64,000 nt of DNA, from contig NZ_LT859959.1 in the NCBI RefSeq assembly GCF_900176205.1, positions 6,306,001 through 6,370,000 on the forward strand. Direction: 5' to 3'. Both the position numbers and the translations under genes were made by a program. The notes under the pieces were generated by a model, which ran no database searches, was not told where the DNA came from, and saw only the letters and a program-made list of their open reading frames with translations. Source of the stretch: Bradyrhizobium sp. ORS 285 (GTDB lineage: Bacteria > Pseudomonadota > Alphaproteobacteria > Rhizobiales > Xanthobacteraceae). Below, in pieces: positions 55,955 through 64,000 of this stretch (position 1 is the first letter of the stretch; each line of letters starts with the position of its first letter).

Positions 55955-56737
55955 GTGGATCTCGGGATCAAGGGCCGCCGCGCCATCGTCTGCGCCTCCA
56001 GCAAGGGATTGGGCCGCGCCTGCGCCATCGCGCTCGCCAATGAGGGCGTGCATGTGACGATTACCGCCCGCGGCGCCGAGGCGCTGGCCAAGACCGCGGC
56101 GGAGATCCGCGCCGCCAATCCTGGCATCACCGTGACCGAGGTCGCCGGCGACATCACCACGCCCGAGGGCCGCGCCGCCGTGCTCCAGGCCTGCCCGGAT
56201 CCGGACATCCTGATCAACAATGCCGGCGGCCCACCGCCCGGCGATTTCCGCAACTGGACCCGCGACGACTGGATCAAGGCGATCGATGCGAACATGCTGA
56301 CGCCGATCGAGCTGATCAAGGCTGTCGTCGACGGCATGATGGCGCGCAAGTTCGGCCGCATCGTCAACATCACCTCGGCCGCGGTGAAGGCGCCGATCGA
56401 CATTCTCGGCCTCTCCAACGGCGCCCGCGCCGGCCTCACCGGCTTCGTCGCCGGCCTCTCGCGCAAGACCGTGATCAACAACGTCACGATCAACGCGCTG
56501 CTGCCGGGCCCGTTCGAGACCGACCGGCTGCGCTCCACCGCCAAGGGCGAAGCCGAGAAGCGCGGTGTCACGCCGGAGCAGATCCTCGCCGACCGCGCCA
56601 AGACCAACCCCGCCGGCCGCTTCGGCGATCCCGAAGAGTTCGGCGTGGCCTGCGCGTTCCTGTGCGGCGCGAAGGCGGGCTATATCACCGGGCAGAACAT
56701 CCTGCTGGATGGTGGTGCGTTTCCGGGGACGCTGTAA
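55955..56737 (+). CDS. SDR-fold protein lacking the catalytic Tyr-Lys
   Basis: A 260-residue short-chain dehydrogenase/reductase with the cofactor motif ASSKGLGRACAIAL, NNAGGPPPGDF and NITSAAVKAP, and the usual end GQNILLDGG. Where the family has Y-x3-K the sequence reads GLSNGARAGL: aligned on the following AGL, Tyr is Ser and Lys is Arg. Classical SDR catalysis is therefore unlikely, although a group of FabG-like proteins shares this LSN-x2-R form. The start is GTG at 55955. Confidence 0.8.
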   Translation: MDLGIKGRRAIVCASSKGLGRACAIALANEGVHVTITARGAEALAKTAAEIRAANPGITVTEVAGDITTPEGRAAVLQACPDPDILINNAGGPPPGDFRNWTRDDWIKAIDANMLTPIELIKAVVDGMMARKFGRIVNITSAAVKAPIDILGLSNGARAGLTGFVAGLSRKTVINNVTINALLPGPFETDRLRSTAKGEAEKRGVTPEQILADRAKTNPAGRFGDPEEFGVACAFLCGAKAGYITGQNILLDGGAFPGTL

Positions 56738-56786
56738 GCGCAGCGTCCGCTGGCGCTGACTTTTGGGCGCGGCGATCGCTGCGAGT

Positions 56787-56952
56787 CCACCTCGCCCCGC
56801 TTGCGGGGAGAGGTCGGATTGCATCGAAGATGCAATCCGGGTGAGGGGGTACAGGTCCCACACCGAACACTCCCGGCGCGTATGCCCTTCTAACACTTCC
56901 CGTGCGGCTGCCCCTCACCCCACCCCTCTCCCCGTAAGAACGGGGAGAGGGA
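56787..56952. repeat. Pair of intergenic palindromic repeats
   Basis: The first unit (56787-56850) holds CGCCCCGCTTGCGGGG and GGATTGCATCGAAGATGCAATCC hairpins and ends GGGTGAGGGGG. The second (56911-56952) holds CCCTCACCCC and CCCTCTCCCCGTAAGAACGGGGAGAGGG, a strong hairpin. Both are of a kind scattered between genes in these genomes. They lie between convergent genes and may also stop transcription. Confidence 0.75.
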
Positions 56953-57034
56953 GCGCACCGTTCGCGGGGAAGACGCCAGGCTCGAACTGAGAAGACCTGC
57001 GCTTATCATAAGCGCGGGCCTTCTGCTTGCCATC

Positions 57035-57490
57035 CTACTGCTTCGTGATCTCGTCCTCGTCGCGCTGGCTCGGGCTCGATGAATCCGCCGTGGTGCGGCC
57101 TTCTGTCCAGTCGATGCCGAACGCGTCGAGGCCTTCGGCCAGCAGATCACCCAGCATCGGCTCGCCCAGCAGATAGCGCGCAGTGTGGCGGTCGCGCTGG
57201 CCGGCGGCTTCACGGCGCAAATCGTCCCATTCGTCGATGTCGCCGTCGCCGCGGCCGAGCCGCATCAACGCGACCAAATCGGTCTGCTCGTCCTCGCTCA
57301 TCGCATTGATGAAGCCTGTGATCTCGCGCACGACCGGATCGTCACCGGTGTCCTGGAGCACATCGATCATGTCGTCATCGGCGGCATTGGAGCCGGAATC
57401 GTCGTCGGTCGCCTGCTCCTTGACGTCGAACTCGCGCGCCTTCTCGATCAGGAAGGCGACCTTCTCGGGTGAAATCGTCAGCTCTGGCAT
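57035..57490 (-). CDS. DUF3775-like acidic protein
   Basis: A 151-residue acidic protein. An N-terminal MPELTISPEKVAFLIEKARE is followed by an Asp-rich stretch and INAMSEDEQTDLVALMRLGR, then WDDLRREAAGQR and YLLGEPMLGDLLAEGLDAFG, the text I associate with DUF3775. There is no catalytic motif and no membrane segment. The start at 57490 is preferred over 57520 because the family begins MPEL. Function unknown. Confidence 0.75.
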   Translation of the reverse strand: MPELTISPEKVAFLIEKAREFDVKEQATDDDSGSNAADDDMIDVLQDTGDDPVVREITGFINAMSEDEQTDLVALMRLGRGDGDIDEWDDLRREAAGQRDRHTARYLLGEPMLGDLLAEGLDAFGIDWTEGRTTADSSSPSQRDEDEITKQ

Positions 57491-57606
57491 GACACTCTCC
57501 TCTTGGACTGGCCACGACAACGCCTGTTCCGGAGAGTCGATCCATTGCGCTGGAACGCGCGACGCGGCATCGTCGCCGCCACCAAGAACAAGATGGGGAA
57601 ACGTGC

Positions 57607-58470
57607 ATGCGATGGACGGTCGGCCGGGTCAGGATCACCAAATTCACCGAGCTGGAGACGGTCGGCGGCAGCCGCTTCATCCTGCCGCAGGCGACGTCGG
57701 AGGCGATCCGCGCGCTGTCCTGGCTCACACCCGATTTCGCGACCCCCGAAGGCAAGCTGAAGATGTCGATCCACGCGCTGGTGCTGGAGACGCCGACACG
57801 GCGCATCGTGGTCGACACCGGTCTCGGCAATGACAAACAGGGCCGCAGCGTGCCGGTGTGGAATGGCCGGTCGACGCCGTTCCTGGAGACGATGAGCGCG
57901 GCGGGCTTTCCGCCTGACAGCATCGACATGGTGATCTGCACGCATCTCCACGTCGATCATGTCGGCTGGAATACGCGGCTGGTCGGGGGCCGCTGGGTGC
58001 CCACCTTCCCCAACGCGCGCTACATCTTCGGCAGTTCCGAATATCAGCACTGGCGCGACCGCAGCGCGGCCGCGGACGAGACCGCGACCTTCGCCGATTC
58101 CGTGCAGCCGATCGTGGACGCCAACAAGGCCGAGCTTGTCGCGAGCGATGCCGTGATCAGCAACGAGATCACGCTGATCCCGACGCCCGGCCACAGCCCG
58201 GGCCATGTCAGCCTGCACATCCGCTCCGATGGTGCGGAGGCACTGCTGAGCGGCGATGTCGCGCACCATCCCTGCCAGATGGCGCATCTCGATTGGAGCT
58301 CGACCGTCGACTCCGATGCCGCGCAGGCGATCGCAACGCGGCAGACGCTGTTCTCCCGGTTCGCCGACACCGGCACGCTCGTGATCGGCGGCCATTTCGA
58401 CGCCGGCCACATTCACCGCGACGGCGCAGCCTTTCGCTTCCAGGCAGTGCCAGGCAGCGGCAGCGCATAG
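57607..58470 (+). CDS. MBL-fold metallohydrolase 1
   Basis: A metallo-beta-lactamase-fold hydrolase of 287 residues. The zinc motif is CTHLHVDHVGWNTRL, further ligands lie in TPGHSPGH and SGDVAHHP, and a final GGHFDAGHI. The type resembles lactonase-like or arylsulfatase-like enzymes of rhizobia; the substrate is unknown. It is clearly related to the protein at 60181 (shared DHVGWNTRL, GRWVPTFP, ADSV-PIV). It may form an operon with the FAA-hydrolase and GST downstream. Confidence 0.85.
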   Translation: MRWTVGRVRITKFTELETVGGSRFILPQATSEAIRALSWLTPDFATPEGKLKMSIHALVLETPTRRIVVDTGLGNDKQGRSVPVWNGRSTPFLETMSAAGFPPDSIDMVICTHLHVDHVGWNTRLVGGRWVPTFPNARYIFGSSEYQHWRDRSAAADETATFADSVQPIVDANKAELVASDAVISNEITLIPTPGHSPGHVSLHIRSDGAEALLSGDVAHHPCQMAHLDWSSTVDSDAAQAIATRQTLFSRFADTGTLVIGGHFDAGHIHRDGAAFRFQAVPGSGSA

Positions 58471-58548
58471 CCCGTGAGGTTGAATTTCGCCCCGCCATGC
58501 TTCATGACAGGGCCCCTGGAATACCAAGGATCTGAGGGAGAGAAACCA

Positions 58549-59391
58549 ATGAAGCTCGTTCGCTACGGCGACAAAGGCACGGAAAAGCCCGGCCTGATCG
58601 ATGCCTCCGGCCAGCTGCGCGACCTGTCGGCCCATGTGAAGGACCTCGACGGCGCCGCCTACGCGCCGGAGTCCCTGAAAAAGATCGCCGCGCTCGACCC
58701 GGCCTCCCTGCCCGCCGTCTCCGGCAAGCCGCGGCTCGGCGCGCCCGTTACCGGCATTTCCAAGTTCGTGGCGATCGGCCTCAACTATTCCGACCACGCC
58801 AAGGAGACCGGCAACCCGATCCCGGCCGAGCCGATCTTCTTCCTCAAAGCCAACACCGCATTGTGCGGTCCCTATGACCAGGTCGAGAAGCCGCGCGGCT
58901 CGACCAAGCTCGACTGGGAGGTCGAGATCGCCGCCATCATCGGCACCCGCGCGAAGTACGTCTCCGAGGCCGAGGCGCTGAACCACGTCGCCGGCTACGC
59001 GATCTGCAACGACGTTTCCGAGCGCAACTTCCAGATCGAGCGCCTGGGCCAGTGGACCAAGGGCAAGTCGCACGACACGTTCGGCCCGGTCGGCCCGTGG
59101 CTCGTCACCAAGGACGAGATCCCGGACGTGCAGAACCTGTCGATGTGGCTCGACGTCAACGGCCAGCGCCGCCAGACCGGCACCACGGCCACGATGATCT
59201 TCTCGATGGCGAAGTGCATCTCCTACGTCTCGCAGTTCATGACCCTGCTGCCGGGCGACATCGTCACGACAGGCACGCCTCCCGGCGTCGGCATGGGCAT
59301 GAAGCCGCCGACCTTCCTCAACGTCGGAGACGTCGTCACGCTCGGCATCGAGCGCCTCGGCGAGCAGCGCCAGGAGATCATCGAGGCTTGA
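58549..59391 (+). CDS. Fumarylacetoacetate-hydrolase-family enzyme
   Basis: A 280-residue enzyme of the FAH superfamily (acylpyruvase, ureidoglycolate lyase or hydroxyhepta-diene-dioate isomerase types). Landmarks are FVAIGLNYSDHAKETG, the metal-binding DWEVEIAAIIG, YAICNDVSERNFQ, KSHDTFGPVGPWLVT and GDIVTTGTPPGVGMG. It cleaves or isomerises C-C bonds of dioxo-acids in aromatic degradation; the exact reaction is not readable. The start at 58549 has GAGGGAGAGAAACC upstream. Confidence 0.88.
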   Translation: MKLVRYGDKGTEKPGLIDASGQLRDLSAHVKDLDGAAYAPESLKKIAALDPASLPAVSGKPRLGAPVTGISKFVAIGLNYSDHAKETGNPIPAEPIFFLKANTALCGPYDQVEKPRGSTKLDWEVEIAAIIGTRAKYVSEAEALNHVAGYAICNDVSERNFQIERLGQWTKGKSHDTFGPVGPWLVTKDEIPDVQNLSMWLDVNGQRRQTGTTATMIFSMAKCISYVSQFMTLLPGDIVTTGTPPGVGMGMKPPTFLNVGDVVTLGIERLGEQRQEIIEA

Positions 59392-59425
59392 GGTCGAGAC
59401 GTCAGGCGGCCCCAATATTCAACGT

Positions 59426-59515
59426 CGTCATGCCCGGGCTTGACCCGGGCATCCACGTCTTGAACCGGTGCCGATGGCCGAGACGTGGATGGCCGGGTCA
59501 AGCCCGGCCATGACG
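59426..59515. repeat. Intergenic inverted repeat (CGTCATGCCCGGG type)
   Basis: CGTCATGCCCGGGCTTGACC, then CGGGCATCCACGTCTT, is mirrored by ACGTGGATGGCCGGGTCAAG, then CCCGGCCATGACG, giving a long stem around about 20 bases. This is a frequent intergenic element of Bradyrhizobium-type genomes. It separates the FAA-hydrolase and GST genes. Confidence 0.8.
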
Positions 59516-59542
59516 ACGGAAAGAGCATTCCAGGAGCAACCC

Positions 59543-60157
59543 ATGAAACTCACCTTCTCGCCCGCCTCGCCATTCGCCCGCAAGGTGCGCATCGCCGCCA
59601 TCGAGCTCGGCCTGATCGACCAGATCGAATTCACGCCCGCGGCCGTGATCCCCGGCCAAGCCAATGACGAGTACATGAAGATCACGCCGCTGAAGAAGCT
59701 GCCGGTGCTGATCCTCGACAATGGCGACGTCATCCTGGATTCCTACGTCATCGTCGAATATCTCGACGAGCTTGCCGGCGGCAACAAGCTGATCCCGTCC
59801 TCCGGCCCGACGCGCTGGAAGGTCAAGAGCGAGCACTCGATGCTGCAGGGCATGCTCGATTCCATGCTGCTGTGCCGCTACGAGGCGATGGTGCGCCCGG
59901 AGGGTCTGCGCTGGCAGGCCTGGTCGGACGACCATTGGAACCGCGCCTGGATGGGCATGGCGCGCTTCAATGCGCAACCCGACCTGCTCACGCGCCCGTT
60001 CGACATCGTCTCGATCGGCCTCGTCTGCGTGCTCGGCTATGCCGATTTCCGCTTCGCCGATTGCGGCTGGCGCAAGGCCTATCCCGCGCTCGATACCTTC
60101 CATCAGAAGATGCTGGAGCGCGAGTCGGTGAAGATCTCGGTGCCGCCCGCGGCCTGA
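59543..60157 (+). CDS. Glutathione S-transferase family protein
   Basis: A 204-residue GST. The thioredoxin-like N-domain begins MKLTFSPASPFARKVRIAAI (Ser in SPASPF near the glutathione thiol site), with cis-Pro in KKLPVLIL and glutathione-binding DSYVIVEYLDE; an alpha-helical C-domain follows. It probably conjugates or isomerises an electrophile in the same pathway as the neighbouring FAH-family enzyme. The start at 59543 follows CAGGAG. Confidence 0.88.
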   Translation: MKLTFSPASPFARKVRIAAIELGLIDQIEFTPAAVIPGQANDEYMKITPLKKLPVLILDNGDVILDSYVIVEYLDELAGGNKLIPSSGPTRWKVKSEHSMLQGMLDSMLLCRYEAMVRPEGLRWQAWSDDHWNRAWMGMARFNAQPDLLTRPFDIVSIGLVCVLGYADFRFADCGWRKAYPALDTFHQKMLERESVKISVPPAA

Positions 60158-60180
60158 TCATCTGAACAGAAAGTGCCGCG

Positions 60181-61044
60181 ATGCTGAACTTCTCGGTTGC
60201 CGACACGACGATCCATCGCATCATCGAGCAGGAAACGACCTTCCTGCCGGCGCGCGAGATGTTTCCGGATCTCACGCCGGAGATGCTGGCAGCCGAGCGC
60301 AGCGCGCTGCAGGCGGCCAAGGCGCTGGATGCGCAGGACACGCTGATCCTGTGCTTCCAGTCCTACGTGGTGAAGACGCCTGACCATACCATCCTGATCG
60401 ACAGCTGCATCGGCAATGACAAGCCGCGCGCGCGGCCGGTCTGGAACATGAAGACCGACGACACCTACATGCGGGCACTCGCAGCTGCCGGCATCGGGGT
60501 CGACGACATCGACGTCGTGATGTGCACGCATCTCCACACCGACCATGTCGGCTGGAATACGCGGCTCGACAATGGCCGCTGGGTGCCGACGTTTCCCAAA
60601 GCGCGCTACGTGTTTGCACAAACCGAATACGACTACTGGGTCGCGCAGAATGCCAAGGCCGAGGTGCCCGCCTTTGCCGACAGCGTCCTGCCGATCGTCG
60701 AAGCGCAGCGGGCCGACATCGTCAGCGACGCATTTGCGATCGGCGATCATGTCCGGCTGCTGCCGACACCGGGCCACACGCCCGGTCATATCGCGGTTGC
60801 CGTGGGCAAGGGCAAGGATGACGCTGTCTTCGCCGGCGACCTGATCCACACGCCGCTGCAGCTCGCTTATCCCGAGCTGTCACCGAAATTCGACGTCGAT
60901 CCGACACAGGCCGCCGTGACGCGGCGCGCCTTTCTCGATCGCTATTGCGACACGCCGACCCTGTGCTGCACGGCGCATTTCCCCTCGCCCTCTGTCGGCC
61001 GCATCACGCGCAAGGGCAACGGCTTCGCCTGCGAGGCGATCTGA
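60181..61044 (+). CDS. MBL-fold metallohydrolase 2
   Basis: A metallo-beta-lactamase-fold enzyme of 287 residues, the same length as the protein at 57607 and of like layout: zinc motif CTHLHTDHVGWNTRL, TPGHTPGHIAVAVG, AGDLIHTPLQ and a terminal His in TAHFPSPSVG. It starts 23 bases after the GST stop, so it probably shares its message. The paralogue pair suggests duplication and different substrates. Confidence 0.87.
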   Translation: MLNFSVADTTIHRIIEQETTFLPAREMFPDLTPEMLAAERSALQAAKALDAQDTLILCFQSYVVKTPDHTILIDSCIGNDKPRARPVWNMKTDDTYMRALAAAGIGVDDIDVVMCTHLHTDHVGWNTRLDNGRWVPTFPKARYVFAQTEYDYWVAQNAKAEVPAFADSVLPIVEAQRADIVSDAFAIGDHVRLLPTPGHTPGHIAVAVGKGKDDAVFAGDLIHTPLQLAYPELSPKFDVDPTQAAVTRRAFLDRYCDTPTLCCTAHFPSPSVGRITRKGNGFACEAI

Positions 61045-61072
61045 CGCGAGGTCTGCCGGCCGCGGCGGCCCC

Positions 61073-61615
61073 TCAATCGAACAGGCTCGGCGTGTAGTTC
61101 ACCGCCGCGCCCTCGATCGCCAACATCTTCAGCTTGGTGTCGACGCCGCCATTGGCGGAGAAGCCGCCCGGCTTGTTGCCGGCCGCGAGCACGCGATGGC
61201 AGGGGACCACGATGGGACACGGATTGCGGCCCAGGGCCTGGCCGACCTCGCGAGACAATTCGACCCCACCGAGCTGTTTGGCGATATCGCCATAGGTGAG
61301 CGTTTGCCCCGGCGGGATCCGCCGGGCGATCTCGTAGACGCCGCGCTGGAACGCGCTGACGCCGTCGAGATCCAGATCGATGTCGCTGAGGTCATCGGGC
61401 TGTCCCGCGAGCAGCGCCTTGATGCGGGTGATGACGCGCTGCACATGGGGCGGCGCCTCAGCCTCGACGATCCCGGCATCCCGCTGCTGCATCCGCGTCC
61501 TGATCTGCGCGGCGCCGCCCATCGGCAGCTGCACCGCGTTGATGCCGCGGGATCCCCAGGCGATCGCGCAGGTGCCGATCGCGGTTTCGAACAGCGCATA
61601 GAGGTGGTCTGACAT
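61073..61615 (-). CDS. ogt: Methylated-DNA--protein-cysteine methyltransferase
   Basis: A 180-residue DNA repair protein that removes alkyl groups from O6-alkylguanine to its own cysteine. Active site VPCHRVLAAGNKPGGFSANG; upstream features FQRGVYEIARRIPPGQTLTY and GDIAKQLG form the helix-turn-helix that enters DNA. The start at 61615 (MSDHLYALFETAIG) is preferred; a longer frame overlaps the divergent neighbour. It ends 29 bases from the convergent MBL gene. Confidence 0.93.
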   Translation of the reverse strand: MSDHLYALFETAIGTCAIAWGSRGINAVQLPMGGAAQIRTRMQQRDAGIVEAEAPPHVQRVITRIKALLAGQPDDLSDIDLDLDGVSAFQRGVYEIARRIPPGQTLTYGDIAKQLGGVELSREVGQALGRNPCPIVVPCHRVLAAGNKPGGFSANGGVDTKLKMLAIEGAAVNYTPSLFD

Positions 61616-61773
61616 GGCGGCCTCCCTTGTGGCTCTGCCCCGTATCGTCTGCCGCTCAAAATAGGCTTGGAGAATGTTGCGATCCACCCGGATTCTGCCA
61701 ATGTCGACAGCGGAACGCAGAGGCAGCCCGGCGGAGACCGGGCGCCGTCGGGGAAACGAGCCAGGAGAACGCC

Positions 61774-62574
61774 ATGAAGCTGACGCCGGAGCAGATCGCA
61801 TTCTTCAACCGCGAGGGCTGGCTGTTCCTGCCCGAGCTGTTCGGCCCCGAGGAGACCGCCTTCCTCGCCCGCGAGGCCGAGGCGATCTACGCCACGAACC
61901 GGCCGGAGGTCTGGCGCGAGAAGAGCGGCGCGCCGCGCACGGCGTTTGCGGCGCATCTCTACAACGACGCCTTCCGTGTGCTGGCGGCGCATCCGCGCAT
62001 GATCGAGCCGATCGAGCAGATTTTCGGCGAGAAGCTCTACATGCATCAGTTCAAGATCAACGCCAAATCCGCCTTCACCGGCGATGTCTGGCAATGGCAC
62101 CAGGACTACGGCACCTGGAAGCGCGACGACGGCATGCCGGAGCCGCGCGCGATGAACATCGCGATCTTCCTCGACGAAGTCATGCCGATCAATGGCCCCT
62201 TGATGCTGGTGCCGCGCAGCCAGCACGCCGGCGACCTCGAGGCCTCGCATGATCTCGCGACGACGTCCTATCCGCTATGGACGCTCGACGAGGCGACGGT
62301 GACGCGGCTGGTCGCCGACGGCGGCATCGTCGCGCCGACCGGAAAGCCCGGCGGCCTGCTGATGTTCCACGGCAATCTCGTGCACGGCTCGGCCGGCAAC
62401 ATCACGCCCTATCCGCGCAAGATCGTGTACCTGACGCTGAACGCGGTCTCGAACGCCATCCGCACCCCGACCAGGCCGGAGTACATTGCGCATCGTGACT
62501 TCACGCCGATCGAGATGCTGCCGGATGACGCGCTGCTGCGGCTGGCCAGAGCCCATCGCGAGGCGGCCGAGTAA
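61774..62574 (+). CDS. Phytanoyl-CoA-dioxygenase-like Fe(II)/2-oxoglutarate enzyme
   Basis: A 266-residue non-haem iron dioxygenase. The start is MKLTPEQIAFFNREGWLFLP, the iron ligands are His and Asp in WHQDYGTW and the distal His in LVHGSAGN, with an Arg (YPRKIVYL) for 2-oxoglutarate. It would hydroxylate an unknown small molecule with O2. The ATG at 61774 follows CCAGGAG. The gene is read divergently from ogt. Confidence 0.85.
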   Translation: MKLTPEQIAFFNREGWLFLPELFGPEETAFLAREAEAIYATNRPEVWREKSGAPRTAFAAHLYNDAFRVLAAHPRMIEPIEQIFGEKLYMHQFKINAKSAFTGDVWQWHQDYGTWKRDDGMPEPRAMNIAIFLDEVMPINGPLMLVPRSQHAGDLEASHDLATTSYPLWTLDEATVTRLVADGGIVAPTGKPGGLLMFHGNLVHGSAGNITPYPRKIVYLTLNAVSNAIRTPTRPEYIAHRDFTPIEMLPDDALLRLARAHREAAE

Positions 62575-62583
62575 GACTCCCTC

Positions 62584-62681
62584 CGTCATTCCGGGGCATC
62601 GCGCAGCGATGAGCCCGGAATCCATAACCACCATCGTGAGTATGGATTCCGGGCTCGTGCTCCGCACGCCCCGGAATGACG
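62584..62681. repeat. Intergenic inverted repeat (CGTCATTCCGGGG type)
   Basis: CGTCATTCCGGGGC at 62584-62597 is exactly mirrored by GCCCCGGAATGACG at 62668-62681. Inside, AGCCCGGAATCC and GGATTCCGGGCT form a second perfect stem. The outer arms match the end of the repeat at 52690-52805. It is about 20 bases before the next start. Confidence 0.85.
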
Positions 62682-62700
62682 ACAATTGACAGGGTCGCCC

Positions 62701-64000
62701 ATGAACCTCCACGCCCTCCTCCGAGCCCGCGCCTCCGCCGGCAAGCCCGTCCGTGTCGCACTGATCGGCGCCGGCAAGTTCGGCTCGATGTTCCTGTCGC
62801 AGGTGCCCTACGTGGCTGGCCTCGAAGTGCCGGTCATCGTCGACCTCGATCCGGAGCGCGCCCGCGACGCGTGTCGCACCGTCGGCTGGAGCAATGAACG
62901 GATTGAACGCACGACGTTCACGGCCGACGCGACCAAGGCGTTCGTCGACGGTGTCGAGGTGGTCGTCGAAGCCACCGGCAGCCCGGCCGCCGGCATCCGC
63001 CATGCGCGCGCGGCCATCAAGGCCGGCAAGCACATCGTGATGGTCAATGTCGAAGCCGACGTGCTGGCGGGACCCCTGTTGGCCGAGGAAGCGCGGAAAG
63101 CGGGCGTCGTCTATTCACTCGCCTATGGCGACCAGCCGGCCCTGACGGCCGAGCTCGTCGATTGGGCGCGCGCGACCGGCTTCCATGTCGTCGCCGCGGG
63201 TAAAGGCACGAAGTACCTGCCCGCCTATCACGAGGTCACGCCTGACGGCGTCTGGCAGCATTACGGCCTGACCGCGGGCGAGGCGCAGTCCGCCGGCATG
63301 AACCCGCAGATGTTCAACTCCTTCCTCGACGGCACCAAATCGGCCATCGAGATGGCGGCGATCGCCAATGCGACCGGGCTCGACGTCCCCTCGGACGGCC
63401 TCCTGTTTCCGCCCTGCGGTGTCGACGATCTGCCGCATGTGCTGCGCCCGCGCGAGCGCGGCGGCGTGCTGGAGCGTTCGGGAGTCGTCGAGGTGGTGTC
63501 ATCGCTGGAGCGCGACGGGCGGCCGGTGTTTCGCGACCTGCGCTGGGGCGTCTATGTCGTGCTGGAAGCGCCGAACGACTACGCAGCCGACTGCTTCCGC
63601 CAATACGGCTTGAAGACCGACACGAGCGGCCGCTATGCGGCGATGTACAAGCCCTATCACCTGATCGGGCTGGAGCTGAACATCTCCGTGCTGTCAGCCG
63701 CGCTGCGCGGCGAGCCCACCGGACAGCCGCTCGGCTTCCGCGGTGACGTCGTCGCGGTCGCCAAGAGGGATCTGCGCGCCGGCGAGATGCTCGACGGTGA
63801 AGGCGGCTACACGGTCTGGGGCAAGGTGCTGCCGGCGGCCACGAGCCTGACGCTCGGCGCCTTGCCGATCGGGCTGGCGCATCGCGTGAAGCTGCTGACT
63901 GACGTTGCACGCGGCGCCGTCGTGCGCTGGAGCGATGTCGCGATCGATGCCTCGGACGAGACCATCGGCTTCCGCAGACAGATGGAAGCCGCCTTCGCGC
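62701..64000 (+). CDS. Homoserine-dehydrogenase-like NAD(P) protein with SAF domain (partial)
   Basis: Open from ATG 62701 to the window end, 433 codons without a stop. The N-terminal Rossmann motif is VRVALIGAGKFGSMFLSQV, followed by DGVEVVVEATGSPAAG and GKHIVMVNVEADVLAGPLLA as in NAD-dependent homoserine-dehydrogenase-like oxidoreductases. A C-terminal SAF-type domain begins near RGDVVAVAKRDLRAGEMLDG. The substrate is unknown. The end is cut by the window. Confidence 0.85.
   Translation, partial: MNLHALLRARASAGKPVRVALIGAGKFGSMFLSQVPYVAGLEVPVIVDLDPERARDACRTVGWSNERIERTTFTADATKAFVDGVEVVVEATGSPAAGIRHARAAIKAGKHIVMVNVEADVLAGPLLAEEARKAGVVYSLAYGDQPALTAELVDWARATGFHVVAAGKGTKYLPAYHEVTPDGVWQHYGLTAGEAQSAGMNPQMFNSFLDGTKSAIEMAAIANATGLDVPSDGLLFPPCGVDDLPHVLRPRERGGVLERSGVVEVVSSLERDGRPVFRDLRWGVYVVLEAPNDYAADCFRQYGLKTDTSGRYAAMYKPYHLIGLELNISVLSAALRGEPTGQPLGFRGDVVAVAKRDLRAGEMLDGEGGYTVWGKVLPAATSLTLGALPIGLAHRVKLLTDVARGAVVRWSDVAIDASDETIGFRRQMEAAFA

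Noticed and set aside
57478..59415. Minus-strand 645-codon open frame
   Set aside because: It lies opposite the MBL hydrolase and FAA-hydrolase genes, which have clear catalytic motifs; the antisense frame is Arg/Ala/Asp-rich without family resemblance.

Overview
The window looks like chromosome of a GC-rich alphaproteobacterium of the Bradyrhizobium type. This is judged from codon bias, Ti-plasmid-style tra genes, IS66, a serine recombinase ending inside tRNA-fMet, and many GGDEF/EAL/PAS/CHASE signalling proteins. Species assignment is inference.

Region A (1-11.1 kb, all minus strand) is a defence island. A methyltransferase, a DEAD/DEAH helicase and a GIY-YIG nuclease (the last broken by a one-base frameshift) form a tight operon. 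Downstream lie a chimeric remnant (start of an Mrr-like nuclease joined to the end of a HipA kinase), an unrecognised 374-residue protein with a PD-(D/E)xK-like motif, and a RloC-like ATPase with a CxxC hook and a C-terminal R-x3-E...H pattern. Region B (11.1-14.1 kb) is a boundary graveyard: a tRNA 3'-end fragment, two perfect hairpins, a decayed IS5/IS1182-type element and a dead sensor-GGDEF gene.

Region C (14.3-43.9 kb) is a signalling and secretion block. Six minus-strand genes (31,419 to 18,000) are packed as one operon: a 1365-residue repeat protein, two type I secretion ABC proteins, a HlyD-type adaptor, a receiver-HATPase fusion and a hybrid histidine kinase. A plus-strand TolC/NodT-type outer-membrane factor converges on it. 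Flanking genes make, break or bind c-di-GMP: GAF-EAL, CHASE-PAS-hybrid kinase, REC-GGDEF and a frameshifted REC-GGDEF-like-PilZ gene. A recent IS66 copy (perfect 8-bp duplication) and a soluble triple-PAS chemotaxis protein follow. The working model is surface or secreted-protein export tied to c-di-GMP; this is inference.

Region D (44.3-50.75 kb) is a mobilisation remnant: a traD pseudogene, a small Tra protein, an oriT-like sequence, a TraA relaxase-helicase, an AlpA-like regulator, a small protein and a large serine recombinase whose last codons lie on the antisense strand of an intact tRNA-fMet and its terminator. Region E (50.75-64 kb) reads as ordinary chromosome: aldehyde dehydrogenase, GMC oxidoreductase, two SDRs, CvpA-like protein, DUF3775 protein, two related MBL-fold hydrolases around an FAA-hydrolase and a GST, Ogt, a phytanoyl-CoA-dioxygenase-like enzyme and a truncated homoserine-dehydrogenase-like gene, separated by palindromic intergenic repeats.
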